64,000 nt of DNA, from the NCBI GenBank assembly GCA_002943765.1, contig PQWQ01000017.1, positions 1,097,094-1,161,093 on the forward strand. Direction: 5' to 3'. Positions 1-14,115 of this stretch are shown here, one piece after another. Positions within the stretch are counted from its first letter, which is position 1. Every line of letters starts with the position of its first letter. The notes beneath the pieces were generated by a model. That model worked only from the letters and a program-made list of their open reading frames with translations, did not search any database and had not been told where the DNA came from. A program made the position numbers and the translations under genes. Source of the stretch: Psoroptes ovis. Lineage: Eukaryota; Arthropoda; Arachnida; Sarcoptiformes; Psoroptidae.

Positions 1-1998
1 ATTTTGTTCGTGCATTCTCCAATAATCTCAAACAAATTCTCACATCATGTTACTTAAGCACTTTTCGCGTTTGGGATATTATTCATAACATTCAAATGAA
101 TTTATTTAAATCATTATTTCAAGATTTATATGAAGACATCAATGTATTTGTCCAAGAAAATGAATTGGAAATATTATTCTTTTGTTGGCTATTCCGAATC
201 GTCAAACACATTATTCGCACTAAATTCTACATAACCGAATGCAGACAATTAAAATACAAATTATTATTCTTTCGTCATGATTTATGGGCTCGATTGTCAG
301 ATAAGACTATTTATGCAAACATAAAAGCCAATCATTGGTCAAGAATCGTTGCATCAAATGCTATTGAATGTGATGATCTGTCTCAATATTTGCAACACTC
401 GTCATTGCGCTTCATTCCTAAGCGAAATGGTTTACGGCCGATAACCAGATTATGTTTTGCTCGATTTCATCAATCGAATAAAAAATTACGTCGAGAAGCA
501 TCAAACATTGTTCAATTTTTAAAAGCGTTAAATGGCTATTTTCGCAGGAATTTCGAATGCGGATCGGAAGTATACGATTTACAGGAAAAATTGCTCAATT
601 TAAAAATGGAAAATTTGCAGCGGCCAAAATATTTTATTGTTCGAGGGGATTTCCAAAATTGTTATCAATCAATCAATTTGACTAAACTTATGTCAATCAT
701 TCTTTGGACTATTCATCACATGACCAAAAATTGGAACTGTGAACGAGTCATGATCGGCAATTATCGATTACCAGCCAAATTATATATTAATAACGTGAAA
801 ATCATTAAGAAATATGGGAATTCATTCGTCAAAAAACGGAGAATGATTTTTCGTAATCTTCATTTAGATCAAAACACTTATCGATGCGTTTTCAAACAAA
901 TAGACCCTCAAATGGTTCGCAATGCATTCATAGATTTAGCAACTAGTGAATCCTGTGAATTGGACACCAAGATAGTGATTACACTTTTACACGTTTATTT
1001 AAGCAAATCTTTTATTCATGTTGGTAGAAAAAGTTGCTATCGATTCATTGGTCATGGCATTCGTCAAGGTGGCCCTTTATCCGATGAATTATGTCAAATT
1101 TATATGAATTTCATTTGGAAAAATATTTTGAATAAAAGTTCATTGACAAAGGAAGATTTATTTTTTACGTTTGTCGATGATTTTCTATTGATAACCTCGG
1201 ACCTTGAAAAGGCACGAAATTTTAGGATGATTATGTTGAATGCCATCGAAAATAAATATGATCTTAGCGTCAATCCCAATAAAATCTGCACCAATTTCGA
1301 TGAACAAGGTAATCTAAGAATAAATCATCCAATCGAATTCTTAGGACGACTATTTCAAATTGATCAATATGGAGAACTTGCCATACGCAGGGATTATGAA
1401 TCATTTGCTGAACTAAACATACAAGATTGTTTCAATTGCAATCCAATGGCGCCATTGCTTTATCATATGAAAATGCTTTCAGGTTAGTTTCATTTGAATC
1501 ACATGCAAACATTGATAAGACGATTATATATTTTTAGCAAACATCACTAACAAATGTCATCCTGAACTGTTTGATTGCCGCCTCAATCGATTGGCAGTAG
1601 TCGCGGAAAACATTTATCAGCGATTCATGTTGCAAGCAATGAAACTTGGATGTTTAATGTCTAAACTTCAACATTTTGACTCTTCAATGGCCATACATTC
1701 GAGCAGACATGTGTGTCTATTTATCTATCATATGTCTAAACGTTTTTATAGATCTCTACAGAAATGGCCTATCGAAATGCGATTAAGTGAAATTCACATA
1801 CATTTAATAGCTGCTCATACGTTCAAAGTGCTTTGGAACACCAAACTAAAACATCGGCCCAAAATTGAGCGTTCAATCATTGAAAATTATTATTTGCAAT
1901 TAAAAATGTATCAATATTCATCAATAATTGATTTAGAATCAATTTATCGATTGCCCGAACGATTAATGCATCCATTTTATCAAATTAGACTTAAATGA
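1..1998 (+). CDS. TERT: Telomerase reverse transcriptase (3' part; 5' end outside the window)
   Basis: Catalytic subunit of telomerase, which adds telomeric repeats in the nucleus. Exon 1 is open from position 3 to 1482. The ATG at 96 is probably internal, because the same frame stays open to the left edge, so the N-terminal TEN and RNA-binding parts lie upstream. A 55-nt intron (1483-1537, GT...AG) joins in phase to exon 2 (1538-1998, TGA). The motifs run in TERT order: a T-motif-like segment ending LLFFRHDLW, motif 1/2 LRFIPKRNGLRPI (about 408-450), motif A with the first catalytic Asp at codon 648-650 (RGDFQNCY), motif B' GIRQGGPLS (about 1056), motif C VDD (1173-1181, FVDDFLLIT), motif D, and motif E FLGRLF. 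The VDD (not YxDD) box and the T motif separate it from retroelement RTs. Exon 2 holds the C-terminal extension. All three catalytic Asp residues are present, so it looks functional. Confidence 0.9.
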
Positions 1999-3084
1999 GA
2001 TGCATTCATCATGATTCTATTTTAATTAGCATGTTATCGAGATTTTCTTTTGGAAAACATGAAAATCAAACTCAATTGATGTATTTCATGGATGGAATTA
2101 TGAAAGTAAACATCAAAAACAACATGTTGACACATTAGAACAACAATTGTTTTTCATTAACAAATTTTCAAATAATGCTGATGCTAATGGTGATAGTAAT
2201 TCTGTGAACAAACAAAAATCAATTAATCAAGCATCATGTAATAAAGATGATTATTATATTGAAAATAAATATTTTGATGATCTCAAAAATTGTAAAAAAA
2301 AATTATCTATGATCTCATGTTAAATTATATCACCGTTAACACATCGTTAATTTTTTTGTTTGTTTGACTGGATAAGAATTGATGAAATTTGATCTTTGTG
2401 CCCTCAAATCCAAGAATCCCTCCATTGATTGTAAACACAAACATTTTTTGAATTTTTTTCCATGGCGTAAATTTAAAAAATTTTTCTCTTTTCATTTTTT
2501 TTTTTTTTTGAAATTTCTCTCATCGAGTAAATATATCGATTTTGCCCAGATTTCATGAAAATTTTTCTGTTCTGTTTCATGTTTAAAAATAGCCACAAAT
2601 TGATACAAAATTTTTTTTACTTGATTTCATTTTAATCAGAATCTTTGGAAAAAGGATTGGCTCTAAACGTTCAAAATACAACTAATCAATGATCGGTTAT
2701 GGATTGATTAATTTTGAAAAATAATTGATAATTTTTTTCAATATATTCATAAGTTGAAATAAATTTTATTATACTTTTTTTTTTGATTTAGCATCGAAAG
2801 AAGAAAAAAAACTATTAACATGATGATAATTTTTTTTTTTGAAAATGTTGTAATGTGTTTAGATATACAATATGAGATAATGGTGATTATATAATGGTAT
2901 TCATATAAATGTGTGAAACTCGAATCGAATCTAGGAATTTTCAAAATGAAGAAAAAACACCCAAAATATTGAATATGAATATAATGGTAAATGAGTAATG
3001 TGTGTAAATGATATTATGAATAATTATGTGAATTTTATAATGAAAAATAATTTGATGCATAATATTTTTGAGAACCAAATTCAA
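1999..3084. other. Region between TERT and histone H1, with one orphan reading frame
   Basis: Very AT-rich sequence with T and A runs. It contains an 86-codon open frame without its own start (2063-2323, +). The frame reads as plausible low-complexity coding sequence (Asn, Lys, Gln and Asp rich, ending ...KKKLSMISC) but I recognise no domain. A TTTATT at 2766-2771 could serve as a minus-strand AATAAA for the H1 gene. Nothing else is apparent. Confidence 0.4.
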
Positions 3085-3879
3085 TTATTTTTTTGTTCCA
3101 CCACCACCAGCTGCAATTTTTTTCGAAGATGATTTTTTACTTGATGCGTTTGTTGTTGGTTTTTTCGATGATGGTGATTTTGCTGGTTTAGCTTTTTTCG
3201 TTGTTGGTGTTGATGTTGTTGATTTAACTTTTGGTTTTTTCGGGGATTTTGGTGCTTTACGATTTTTTTCAATTTTAGCTTTCTTTTCTGGTTTATTCGA
3301 TTTATTTGTTGATGATTTTGGTGATTTCACTTTTTTTGCTGCAACTTTTGCATTCGTAGCGCTTGGAGTTGTTTTAGTTGAAGATGCAGAACCAGATGCT
3401 GATTTCATTGGTTTAGATTTTTTGACATTAGTTGATGTTTTTTCTTTTTTGTCAGCTTTAGCTGCTTTTACTGCTGCTGTTTTTGGTTTCTTAGCCTTTT
3501 TCAATGCATCTTTTTTGTCATCTTTACTCAATTTGAATGAACCAGAAGCACCTTTACCTTTTGATTGGATCAATAAACCATTGGTGACAGCGTTTTTCAA
3601 ATGTTTACGAATAAATGGTGACATTCGTTCAATGTCCACACTGTAATTTGATTGAATGTATTTTTTAATTGCTTGCAACGATGAACCATTACGTTCTTTT
3701 AATGCAACAATAGCAGCTTTAACCATTTGTGCAACTGGCGGATGTGTTGATGGACTTTTCGGTTTCGAAGATGATTTCTTCGTGCCTGAAGATTTTTTTG
3801 ATTTAGTTTGCTGTTGCTGCTGTTGTTGTTGTTGTTGTGCAGCGGCAGCTGCTGCAGCTGATGCGACAGTTTCGGCCAT
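3085..3879 (-). CDS. Linker histone H1
   Basis: Linker histone that binds nucleosomal DNA at the entry/exit site and compacts chromatin. The protein is 264 aa, from the ATG at 3879-3877 to the TAA at 3085. After an unusual Ala run followed by ten Gln (about residues 6-24) comes a Ser/Lys-rich stretch. Next is the winged-helix globular domain at about residues 46-118: PPVAQMVKAAIVALKERNGS, then SLQAIKKYI, and SKGKGASGSFKLS at its end. A long Lys/Ala/Ser/Pro tail follows, with SPKK- and SPK-type motifs. The layout and length are standard for arthropod H1 except for the Ala/Gln N-terminus. There is no intron. The gene is divergent from H4, about 1.9 kb away. I see no canonical histone 3' stem-loop after the stop. 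Confidence 0.93.
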   Translation of the reverse strand: MAETVASAAAAAAAQQQQQQQQQQTKSKKSSGTKKSSSKPKSPSTHPPVAQMVKAAIVALKERNGSSLQAIKKYIQSNYSVDIERMSPFIRKHLKNAVTNGLLIQSKGKGASGSFKLSKDDKKDALKKAKKPKTAAVKAAKADKKEKTSTNVKKSKPMKSASGSASSTKTTPSATNAKVAAKKVKSPKSSTNKSNKPEKKAKIEKNRKAPKSPKKPKVKSTTSTPTTKKAKPAKSPSSKKPTTNASSKKSSSKKIAAGGGGTKK

Positions 3880-6057
<2,178 letters not shown>

Positions 6058-6293
6058 TTTTGTAAAGAAAAACTCAATTTAGAATCTCACATGACTTAAA
6101 TTTGTATTTGTAATTTCAATTTACTTGACCAATTTTTTTTAAAAATTTTTGTAAATAAAATATTTTTTTGAAATTAAATTTTACAAATATTTATTGCAAT
6201 GAAAATGATAAATCAATTGAATTGCATTTATAGTTGAGAAGTGAAAAAGGTAAATGAATTGAAATTTGTAAATTGATCGATTATCTCGAATGA
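6058..6293. terminator. Shared 3' region of convergent H4 and H2A genes with opposed polyadenylation signals
   Basis: AATAAA on the plus strand at 6154-6159 (H4) and AATAAA on the minus strand (TTTATT at 6190-6195, for H2A) lie about 30 bp apart. I found no histone-type stem-loop with the usual six-pair GC-containing stem on either strand, and no purine-rich downstream element. Confidence 0.55.
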
Positions 6294-6730
6294 TTACGCT
6301 GTTTTTTCAGTTTTCTTAGGCAACAGAACAGCTTGAATGTTTGGTAGTACACCACCTTGGGCAATAGTAACACCAGATAATAATTTATTCAATTCTTCAT
6401 CATTTCTGATTGCTAACTGTAAGTGTCTTGGTATGATACGTGTTTTTTTATTATCACGTGCAGCATTACCGGCCAATTCTAATACTTCAGCAGCTAAATA
6501 TTCTAAAACGGCAGCCAAGTATACGGGTGCACCGGCACCAACACGTTCAGCATAATTTCCTAAGTGAACAATTATGGAAAATTAAGCTAAATTGCTCATC
6601 AATAACAAATATATTGAATACCTTTACGCAGTAAACGATGAATACGACCGACTGGAAATTGTAAACCAGCACGTGATGAACGTGATTTAGCTTTCGATTT
6701 GACTTTACCTCCTTTACCACGACCAGACAT
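6294..6730 (-). CDS. Histone H2A, split by one intron
   Basis: Core histone H2A, 124 aa. Exon 1 is 6730-6622 (starts [20 protein letters not shown], ends ...HRLLRKG). A 62-nt intron (6621-6560, GT...AG) interrupts a Gly codon. Exon 2 is 6559-6294 (NYAERVGAGAPVYLAAVLEY ... LLPKKTEKTA). The acidic-patch residues (EYLAAEVLEL, NDEELNKLL) and the GVTIAQGGVLPNIQ docking segment are canonical. There is no C-terminal SQ motif, so it is not H2A.X, and the loop sequences are not H2A.Z. An intron in a canonical-type H2A gene and an apparent poly(A) signal instead of a stem-loop suggest a replication-independent or lineage-specific expression mode. Confidence 0.95.
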
Positions 6731-6893
6731 TTTGCTAATTAATTAATTAATTTGATTGAGATCACTAAAAACAAGAAACCAATTTTCGATGTGATTTTTT
6801 TTGTTTTGTTATTGTTTTTATTGAGTAATAATTGAGGTATTTCCAGAGTTTTCACTGTTAAAATAGAACATCACAAAAATTGAAAATTTTTGC

Positions 6894-7054
6894 TTTTATA
6901 TGAAATTCTAAACATGGTACAAAACATTAGCCAATCAAAAAGGATCTTTTCAAATATCAACAATGATAGCGGCATGTTTCATGGAATAAAATAGGCGTGT
7001 CGGCTAGCGGCAATAAAATACGGTGTGGTTGGAAACAATTTCAATTCTGATTGG
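6894..7054 (-). promoter_or_regulatory. Histone H2A promoter: TATA box and CCAAT boxes
   Basis: On the minus strand, TATAAAA lies at 6900-6894, about 165 nt upstream of the H2A ATG. A CCAAT-type box lies at 6931-6935 (inverted relative to the gene) and another at 7050-7054 (CCAAT on the minus strand). The set resembles the H4 promoter. Confidence 0.5.
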
Positions 7055-10000
7055 CTCAACGTTTGTCCGAATCTTTTCGACATTGATATCTAAATTTATT
7101 GAAATCTGAAATCATTGAAATTAAATCCGAATGTTTATTCAATTGAAACGCTCATTTGATTTAACTAAAGTTTTTATTTCAAACAAAAAATTGAACAAAT
7201 TTTCCGATGTTCACTCTAAAAATACATCTTATTTACCTGTTGTTTGTTAGTTTGTTCTAAGATACACTTGGCAAACAGTGCCTCATATTGCAACGCAATT
7301 TATTGCGACAATTCCATAGAAATTTAATCACAGAAATCTTTTCTTAAGCTCAAACAACAAATGGTCGTCATCACCAAAACCAAAATGAAACCGTTTTTGG
7401 GAGAAGTATTGCTGAATAGAAACACTGAATCAAATTCAAAGAAAAATAATGGCAAACATTTGATAAAATGCAAAGCTATCTTCCATTTTCTAAGAAAAAA
7501 CATAAACAATTTCTTTTAGAAAACATCTGTTCATCTATTATTTTATCATTTGAAATGATTTATTGTGTATTGAGCAATAAACTAAACAAACATTTAAAAA
7601 AACAAACAAATCAAATATTCAGATTTTTCTTTACTCGAAACGGTCGAATTAATGTATTTTTCCCGTGACTTATTTGATAAAAAAACTCAAAATTTTCCAC
7701 TGGAATCGTTGTCAAAGAATCCTTCAATAAGAATCAAATCCTTAATTAACACTTGATCATTGCAATATCTTTGCGTTAATTGGTTTCAAAGATTTTGCGT
7801 AATTAGTGTTGAAATGATACTCGATCTACTTTCGGAACGAAACCATAATGGTGTGAAGCTATGATATCCTGGACTGATTGTGATTCGGTAAATCAAATGA
7901 TTTTGTGAGAAGACCAGAAAATTGTAATGAAGCTACTTCATGAGAATGACAATATGAGATACGCATGTCAACAAAAGAAAAATGTCAAGCCTCATCTTTT
8001 GATTAGAAGATGGCGCCACTTTGAATTTTCAAAAATCTGAAAATTCAAACTGAAACAACTTCCTTTTTACTAATTTGTAAAGATTTGAACAAATAACCAA
8101 AAATCGCATATCGTTTTAAATTCTGGTTATTTTCAAATTTTTTCGGCTCTAAGGTATTATCAATCGGGATTTCGATTCTTCATCAATTTCCATTGAATAT
8201 CAATCATTATCGCGTTCTGAAGCATATTTGATGCAAATTGAAGTTTAAAAACATTTCCAACAACAACAAATGCATGAACCATATGACCTATGAACCCATT
8301 TTTTTCATTTTCGACATTTTCATATTACCCCCTCCAAATCACTTTAGGCCATTTTCAATGCAATCAACCAGAGAAAATTCAAGAAAAAAATTCATCGACA
8401 CAAAACGTCAATAACGCTACCAGTAAGACAACTACAGTCAGCCAAACAACCAACCTTAAACCATAAAAGAAACCCTCAAACACGAAGTTTTTCTTGATTC
8501 ACGATTCATCATCTTATCAAATATCCACTACGACGACGACATTGATTGAACCAAAAAAAAGAAGCATTGAGCAAATAGCAATAAACAACAACGACCGGTC
8601 GATCAACAACGATAATTTTATTTCTTTTAATTTCGTTTGTTTTGGCGACCACCAACCGGTCGAACCAATTATTTTTTTTTTTGATTTTACCCCAACAGCA
8701 ATAACGACAACGATGATTCAGTATGATGGCGAAAAAAAATGTGGAAGATTTTCAACATTTTCAAACTATCATTTTAGCGAGAAAATGAATGATTGTTGTT
8801 TGCCCCCTTCGTTTGAACATAAAACTGGCCATTTTTATTTCGCGTTTAGTCCCAAATGTGCATACACACTCACATATGCCACGATATGTTGTGTACATAT
8901 GATCATTGCCTCATAGTGATCGATAGCGCACGCAAATGCATACAAACAAAAAATTGCATACTCTTAGTCTCAAATACTTCAATTGCATATTGTGCTGTGT
9001 GTGTATGAGTTCAATTTTAGGTTGGATTCACCATTTTCGTTTTGAACGAAATTAACCAAAAAATGAGATGATGAAGAAGAACCCAAAAACTCAAATAGCG
9101 TCGTCGTTATTTTCGATTATATTTTAGCTTTTTACTTTGGCAAAAATCACTTGAAGTCAATCACGTGATATTCTCGTTCGAATTACGAAGCTTTTAACCT
9201 GTCCAACCCGAACCTGATTCGGTGGGCCTTATGTTTATTGCTGACGACAAGCGACAAATTTCGAGATTTCGGAAATGAATATTTGGCCTTCTACGAGAAA
9301 TAAGATGGTTGAGATTTTTCGGGTGTATTTTGGCTCACTTCTAAAGATTGTAAACCTTGCCTTGTGTCTTATCTTGTTTCATATTTTTGCTGGGTTTTCG
9401 AGCAATTTGGCCGTAAACGGTTGTCGTGGCCGTCATCTTTGTCGTTGTTGTATCTATGTGCCGAGTTTTTTTGTCGCTTCGGATTCGCCTTATTCTCTCT
9501 ATGTTCTGATCGCCATATTTTTTTCTAAGTCATACACACACAAAGCACGAACACTTTGGCCAAATGAAAAAATAAAATTTCAGCTGCTCCACCACAGTCT
9601 CTTCGTCGTCGTGTATGTGAGTTTATCTAATTTATTTCTCTTTTTTTTTATTTCTTTCTATTCGTAATTTTCAACTCAATCACCACCAAACAACAACCAA
9701 AAAAATGAAGCAAATCCCCTAAAACTGGCAAACGAACGAAAAAAAAGTTTTGTTCGCTTGTCGATGAGAGATGATGATGATGATGATGATCGACAAAGAA
9801 TGATCAGAGAAAAGCACAGAGAGAGTTTGAGCAGCAACGCGATAACGGCGGCTGCCGAACCCAAATAAGAGAAAAGCAGAGAAACTCAAACACACACAAA
9901 ACACCAAAAATGCAAAATCCTGAATCGTGGCCGTCGTAGTGTTCGTCGTCGACGACGACGACGAGTGCGTTGCCTCCCGCTTCTTTTGTCTTTTTTTCGC

Positions 10001-10841
10001 ATGTTTTTTCTGCTCATTTTTAGCTCTGTCTTTGAATTTTATGTTGCTGCTGCTGCTGGCCACCGTAGTGAATTGAATGGCCGTTTCGTTTCTTTGTTCG
10101 AATTTGTTCTTCATGTTCTGTAGCTGTCCATCCGTCCATCCATTCTACTCGATTAATAGCATTCATTCGATCAGTCGTGAACATCGGAAATTGAAGAAAA
10201 TGAAAAAAATTCAAGAAAATCGTGATAATCGTTCAGATGTGTTCAGAGTAGGGAATGAAATAAGCGATGAAATTCGGCGGCAACGAGTAGGCACAGACAG
10301 CAGCCACACGAAAACATTGAACGTTTGTGGTGTGTGTATGAATGTGTGTTGGCTGCATTTGAAGTTTCGATGCATCTTAAATGAAGACAAATGCACAATT
10401 GATTGATGGAATTAAATGAGATTAAACATTTGTATTTGATGATAATGGTTATCAGCAGCAGCAGCAGTACCATTCATTGGATCATTGTTCATTATCATTC
10501 ATTGAATTAAATGGATTGGATCAATGAAATCAGTTGGAAATTCTTTGATTGGATTTGTCTGACGAGGTGGATCGAAAATGAAGCAAATTCTTTGATTGAA
10601 TCAAGGTTTTTTTACCAAAATTTGCGTGAATTACTTCATTTTCTCTCATGATTGAGGATTGTCTCATTATCCTGATGGGTAACTTAAGGGTATTTTCAGG
10701 AAAGATCATCGAAATCATTTAATTCAAGATCAAACTTAATCAACTTGAGTTCTACCGATCTACGGGTAAAATTACGATTACTTCGACTCATAGCCGCTAT
10801 TGATTAAGCGATATCAGCGCCATTCATGGTTAATGATGATC

Positions 10842-10871
10842 ATGGTTCGTGTACGGCGCCTGCCGAACCAT
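10842..10871. repeat. Short perfect inverted repeat (8-bp arms) in GC-richer sequence
   Basis: ATGGTTCG at 10842-10849 pairs with CGAACCAT at 10864-10871 around a 14-nt GC-rich loop (containing TACGGCGCC). It stands out from the AT-rich surroundings. Function unknown. Confidence 0.5.
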
Positions 10872-12409
10872 CTTGATAAAGGTTGATAAAGACCGGCATG
10901 AAGAATTTAACTTTGAAGATTAGTATGGAAAAGATGGTAAGATAAGGATGGAGAGAAATGTTGATCATAAGAAAGATAATGAAGAATTTATTTAATTCAA
11001 CTGAATATTAAGGTAAAGATGGCTAAGAAGCTCGATGATAAATGGTCTTCGGCTGGCTGTGTGTGAGAGCTCGAGAGAGAGACAGAGATAGACAAAGGCA
11101 AAGAGGGACGACGCTGTGTGGATGGAGGCTATGAAAATTCACACACACCACACGGATTTATTCTAAAACGAGAAATTCGAAAAAAATCAAGCCAAGACAT
11201 GGCTAGACAAAGGCGAATCAATGATGAATAATGGTGAAAATGAATCATGATTCGTACCTTTCGAATACCAGTCGATTAGCATGATATTCTGCCATGATTA
11301 TTTCGGTTCGTAGTTTGCCAAGCCCGAATCAGAGCCGTTTGAACTGAATTTCACTATTCAAATGAGATGGACTGCGACAGCTTTTCATTGCAAGGATCAC
11401 GTGCATTTATGTGGCAAACATCAATCATTCAAGATTTCATTTGAAATTTGAAATTCTTTCGCTTGTTCGAACAAATGAAGAATCTTTGTAAAACTTTGAA
11501 ACCTTGAAAAGTTTAAAAAAAACTCGTAGAATGCGACATGATGATCATGTCCAATGATTCAATGAATACGCAATGACCATATACAACATGAATATGAAAT
11601 GATATTGAATATTTGAACGCGATTCAACTCGAAAAACACGAATACACGATGACAAATGCTTGGCCATCTCGTACGGCTGCATCAGGCGACTCACACTCTG
11701 CATTCATCATCCATTCATCCAACGAATCAGTCTGACTGTATGTCCATCCAAGCCTCTCTCCGTGTGTGTGTCCGATCATCCATTCATTTATTCATCCAGA
11801 CGTCAGTCGATTATCATTTACAGCCGACATTCATCCATGGTATAGGAGAATGTTCTTCAAATAAATTATCATCAGCAGCAGTGAAACATCTTTCTATTCA
11901 TTTCATTCAACGAAACTCATCACCATTCGAGATAATACCACATATCAGCTTATCCAATTTTTTTGAATCATTATTATCAATATCAACGCATTCAAATACA
12001 TGAATACAGCATCATACTGCAGCAATATTAGCCATCATTCGAATCATCATCGTTTGTCCAAATCATCTGTATACATAATACTCATACATACAGAGATACG
12101 CAGATTGCAACAGCAACAACAACAACACCATACCATCCATACACATTTATTACTCTTCATGGTTTTCAAATGAAATAATAATAATAATAATATATCTCAA
12201 TGTGTGTGTTTGTGTATTTGATCAAATGTTGAAATAATAATTGCTCTGTGTGTGTATGTAAACTGACACAAAATGGTATGGTATTATTGGTATAATATGC
12301 ATGTGCTGCAATCGCTGTATTTGTCGTCGTCGTCGTCGTCGTTTGCTGTATTTCAATTTAATTTGGTTTTGTCTTGTTTGAATGTATTTGAGTGCTCTGT
12401 ATATGCGTA

Positions 12410-12433
12410 TGTGTGTGTGTGTGTGTGTGTGTG
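12410..12433. repeat. (GT)n microsatellite
   Basis: About twelve uninterrupted GT units, with further broken GT runs at 12197-12206, 12246-12257 and 12475-12490. Open frames through it code Cys-Val repeats and are not genes. Confidence 0.9.
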
Positions 12434-14115
12434 CAGAGTATTTGAATGCTTTTGCAGAGTTCGCTGTTGTGTGCTTGTGTGTGTGTGTGTGGATGGATTT
12501 ATATTTACTTTTGGCTTTTTTTTTTGTTGGGGCTAGGTTGCCTGGGTTGTTTGGCTGGTTCGTTTGGTTGGTTGGTCGATCGGTCGGTTTTTAGTTTAAT
12601 GTTATTGCTATTTTAGTTTTTAGTCGTTTGGTTTGATGATCGCCATGATTAAAATGCTGGTTTGTTATGTATATGTGCGTGTGTGTATTTGCTTGCTTTG
12701 CTATTCAGTTGTCTGACATATTAGCGTTCACAAATATTCGTTAATTGTAAATTGTGGATTTTTTCGTTTTTCTTCATTCTCTTGGTTTGAATATATTTGA
12801 TTCGATATATTTGAAAATATTTTGCTGTCATTTTATTCTTCGAAATTTCTTCACCAGCAGCGATTAACTAATGATGACCATCGGCTGAAGCAGCCATCAG
12901 TCCAAGACTGTCATTCGATCATTTTCAAACAAAATTCGTTCGTTTGAACTGATCTTCAATATGTGCATGGATACAGAGATCAACGAATAGATATTGTTAG
13001 TTGATGCTCAATCAAATTAAATTCATAGTCATACATAAATGTTAAAGATTAACTTGCTGTCAATTATTTTTTAATTAGATTCTTTTCAATGATTCTTTAC
13101 TAAATCAAGAATTATTCTCTGGAACCTGATTGGCCGCAATCGCAATACATGAAATAGATAAAGAAATAATTGTCAAACATTACTTTGAATTCTTATCATT
13201 ATAATTGAATCAATCATCGATACTGTGTGATCTAACTAAGTGAAATACGCATTCGTCATCACATCATCGTAGTCGTTGCCGCCGTTGTTGTTTTAGTTTC
13301 GAGAGTTTTATTTCGATCGTCGCCGTGTGTTTCAACTAAAAAAAAAATTTCCAACAGAAATTTCAATTTCAATTTTTTTGTATATGCGTGAAAAGGGCGC
13401 GGTATACATCTTCCAATAACGACAACGGCTGCAGCCACAGCAGCAGTAACAATAAACCATCAGAAACAAATAAACAAAACAGCAGTCAAATGCATCATCC
13501 ATCCATTCATTCATCCTCGACATTTATATCCTCACATCAATAGATTCATATATATTTGATTCAATCCAATATTACAACGATAACGATAACCAGCAGCAAG
13601 TAATCGACGGTTAATAATTGAAAATCAAAAAAGTGTCAAATACTCTTTGTAAATTTAATAAAAATCAAATCAACAACAACATCACTCGCATACATGCGTT
13701 TATGAATCGTTTTCATCATCATCGATAATTGACAAAGCAACGTTCATTTTTGCCGCATTGCTGCATTTTTTCAATGTGTGCATGTGTTTCTGTGCGCTTT
13801 GTCTTTGTTTTGCATCATCTCAATTATTTAGATGATTCCTCTTGAAAATTTAAACGATCAAGTGTGTGTGCGATTGAACGCAAACTCAAACGCAACAACA
13901 TAAAAACAATGAAAAATTAGTTGAAATGCTTTCATCATTGTTGAAATTCAATTTGCCAACCGATTTTCATTTATTCATTAATTTAATCTTTGTTCTTCCG
14001 AAATTGAGTAATTTAGCGTCATTTTTAAGCGAATTTTCCAGCCTTTTAGGCAGCTTTGACCATTTTCGAATTGATTTGGCATCTCATACAGTATTGATAT
14101 AACCAACCACCGATC

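Larger units (their letters stand above)
6731..14115. other. Gene-poor block of 7.4 kb with simple repeats
   Basis: No coding frame here is convincing. Open frames (for example 8494-8916, 9275-9667 and 11656-12003) are made of ATC/CAT, ACG and GTT-type simple repeats or lack any domain. From about 8.2 kb the base composition is more even, with trinucleotide runs (GAT at 9769-9790, CGTCGTC/GACGAC at 9944-9965), a GT microsatellite, and several blocks of CpG-containing sequence around 9.2-11.4 kb. It may contain the promoter, 5' UTR exons or upstream introns of the MADF-BESS gene at 14.1 kb, but I can place none of them. Confidence 0.5.

Noticed and set aside
1..1998. RT considered as a non-LTR retrotransposon
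   Set aside because: T motif, VDD motif C, TERT-type motif E and a C-terminal extension after a spliceosomal intron fit telomerase, and there is no endonuclease or integrase.
3068..3646. 192-codon Phe/Asp-rich frame opposite H1
   Set aside because: Antisense shadow of the Lys/Ala-rich H1 tail.
8494..8916. 140-codon frame (+)
   Set aside because: Thr/Asn repeats from ACG/AAC runs followed by Phe/Cys-rich random-looking sequence; no domain or splice context.
9275..9667. 130-codon hydrophobic frame (+)
   Set aside because: Hydrophobicity comes from T-rich DNA; no family features; a minus-strand frame nearby is just as open.
11656..12003. Frames of 115 and 61 codons on the plus strand
   Set aside because: Composed of ATC/CAT-type simple sequence (Ser/His/Ile/Pro); no domain and overlapping frames are equally open.
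12273..12594. Frames rich in Cys-Val
   Set aside because: They are translations of the GT microsatellite and surrounding GT-rich DNA.
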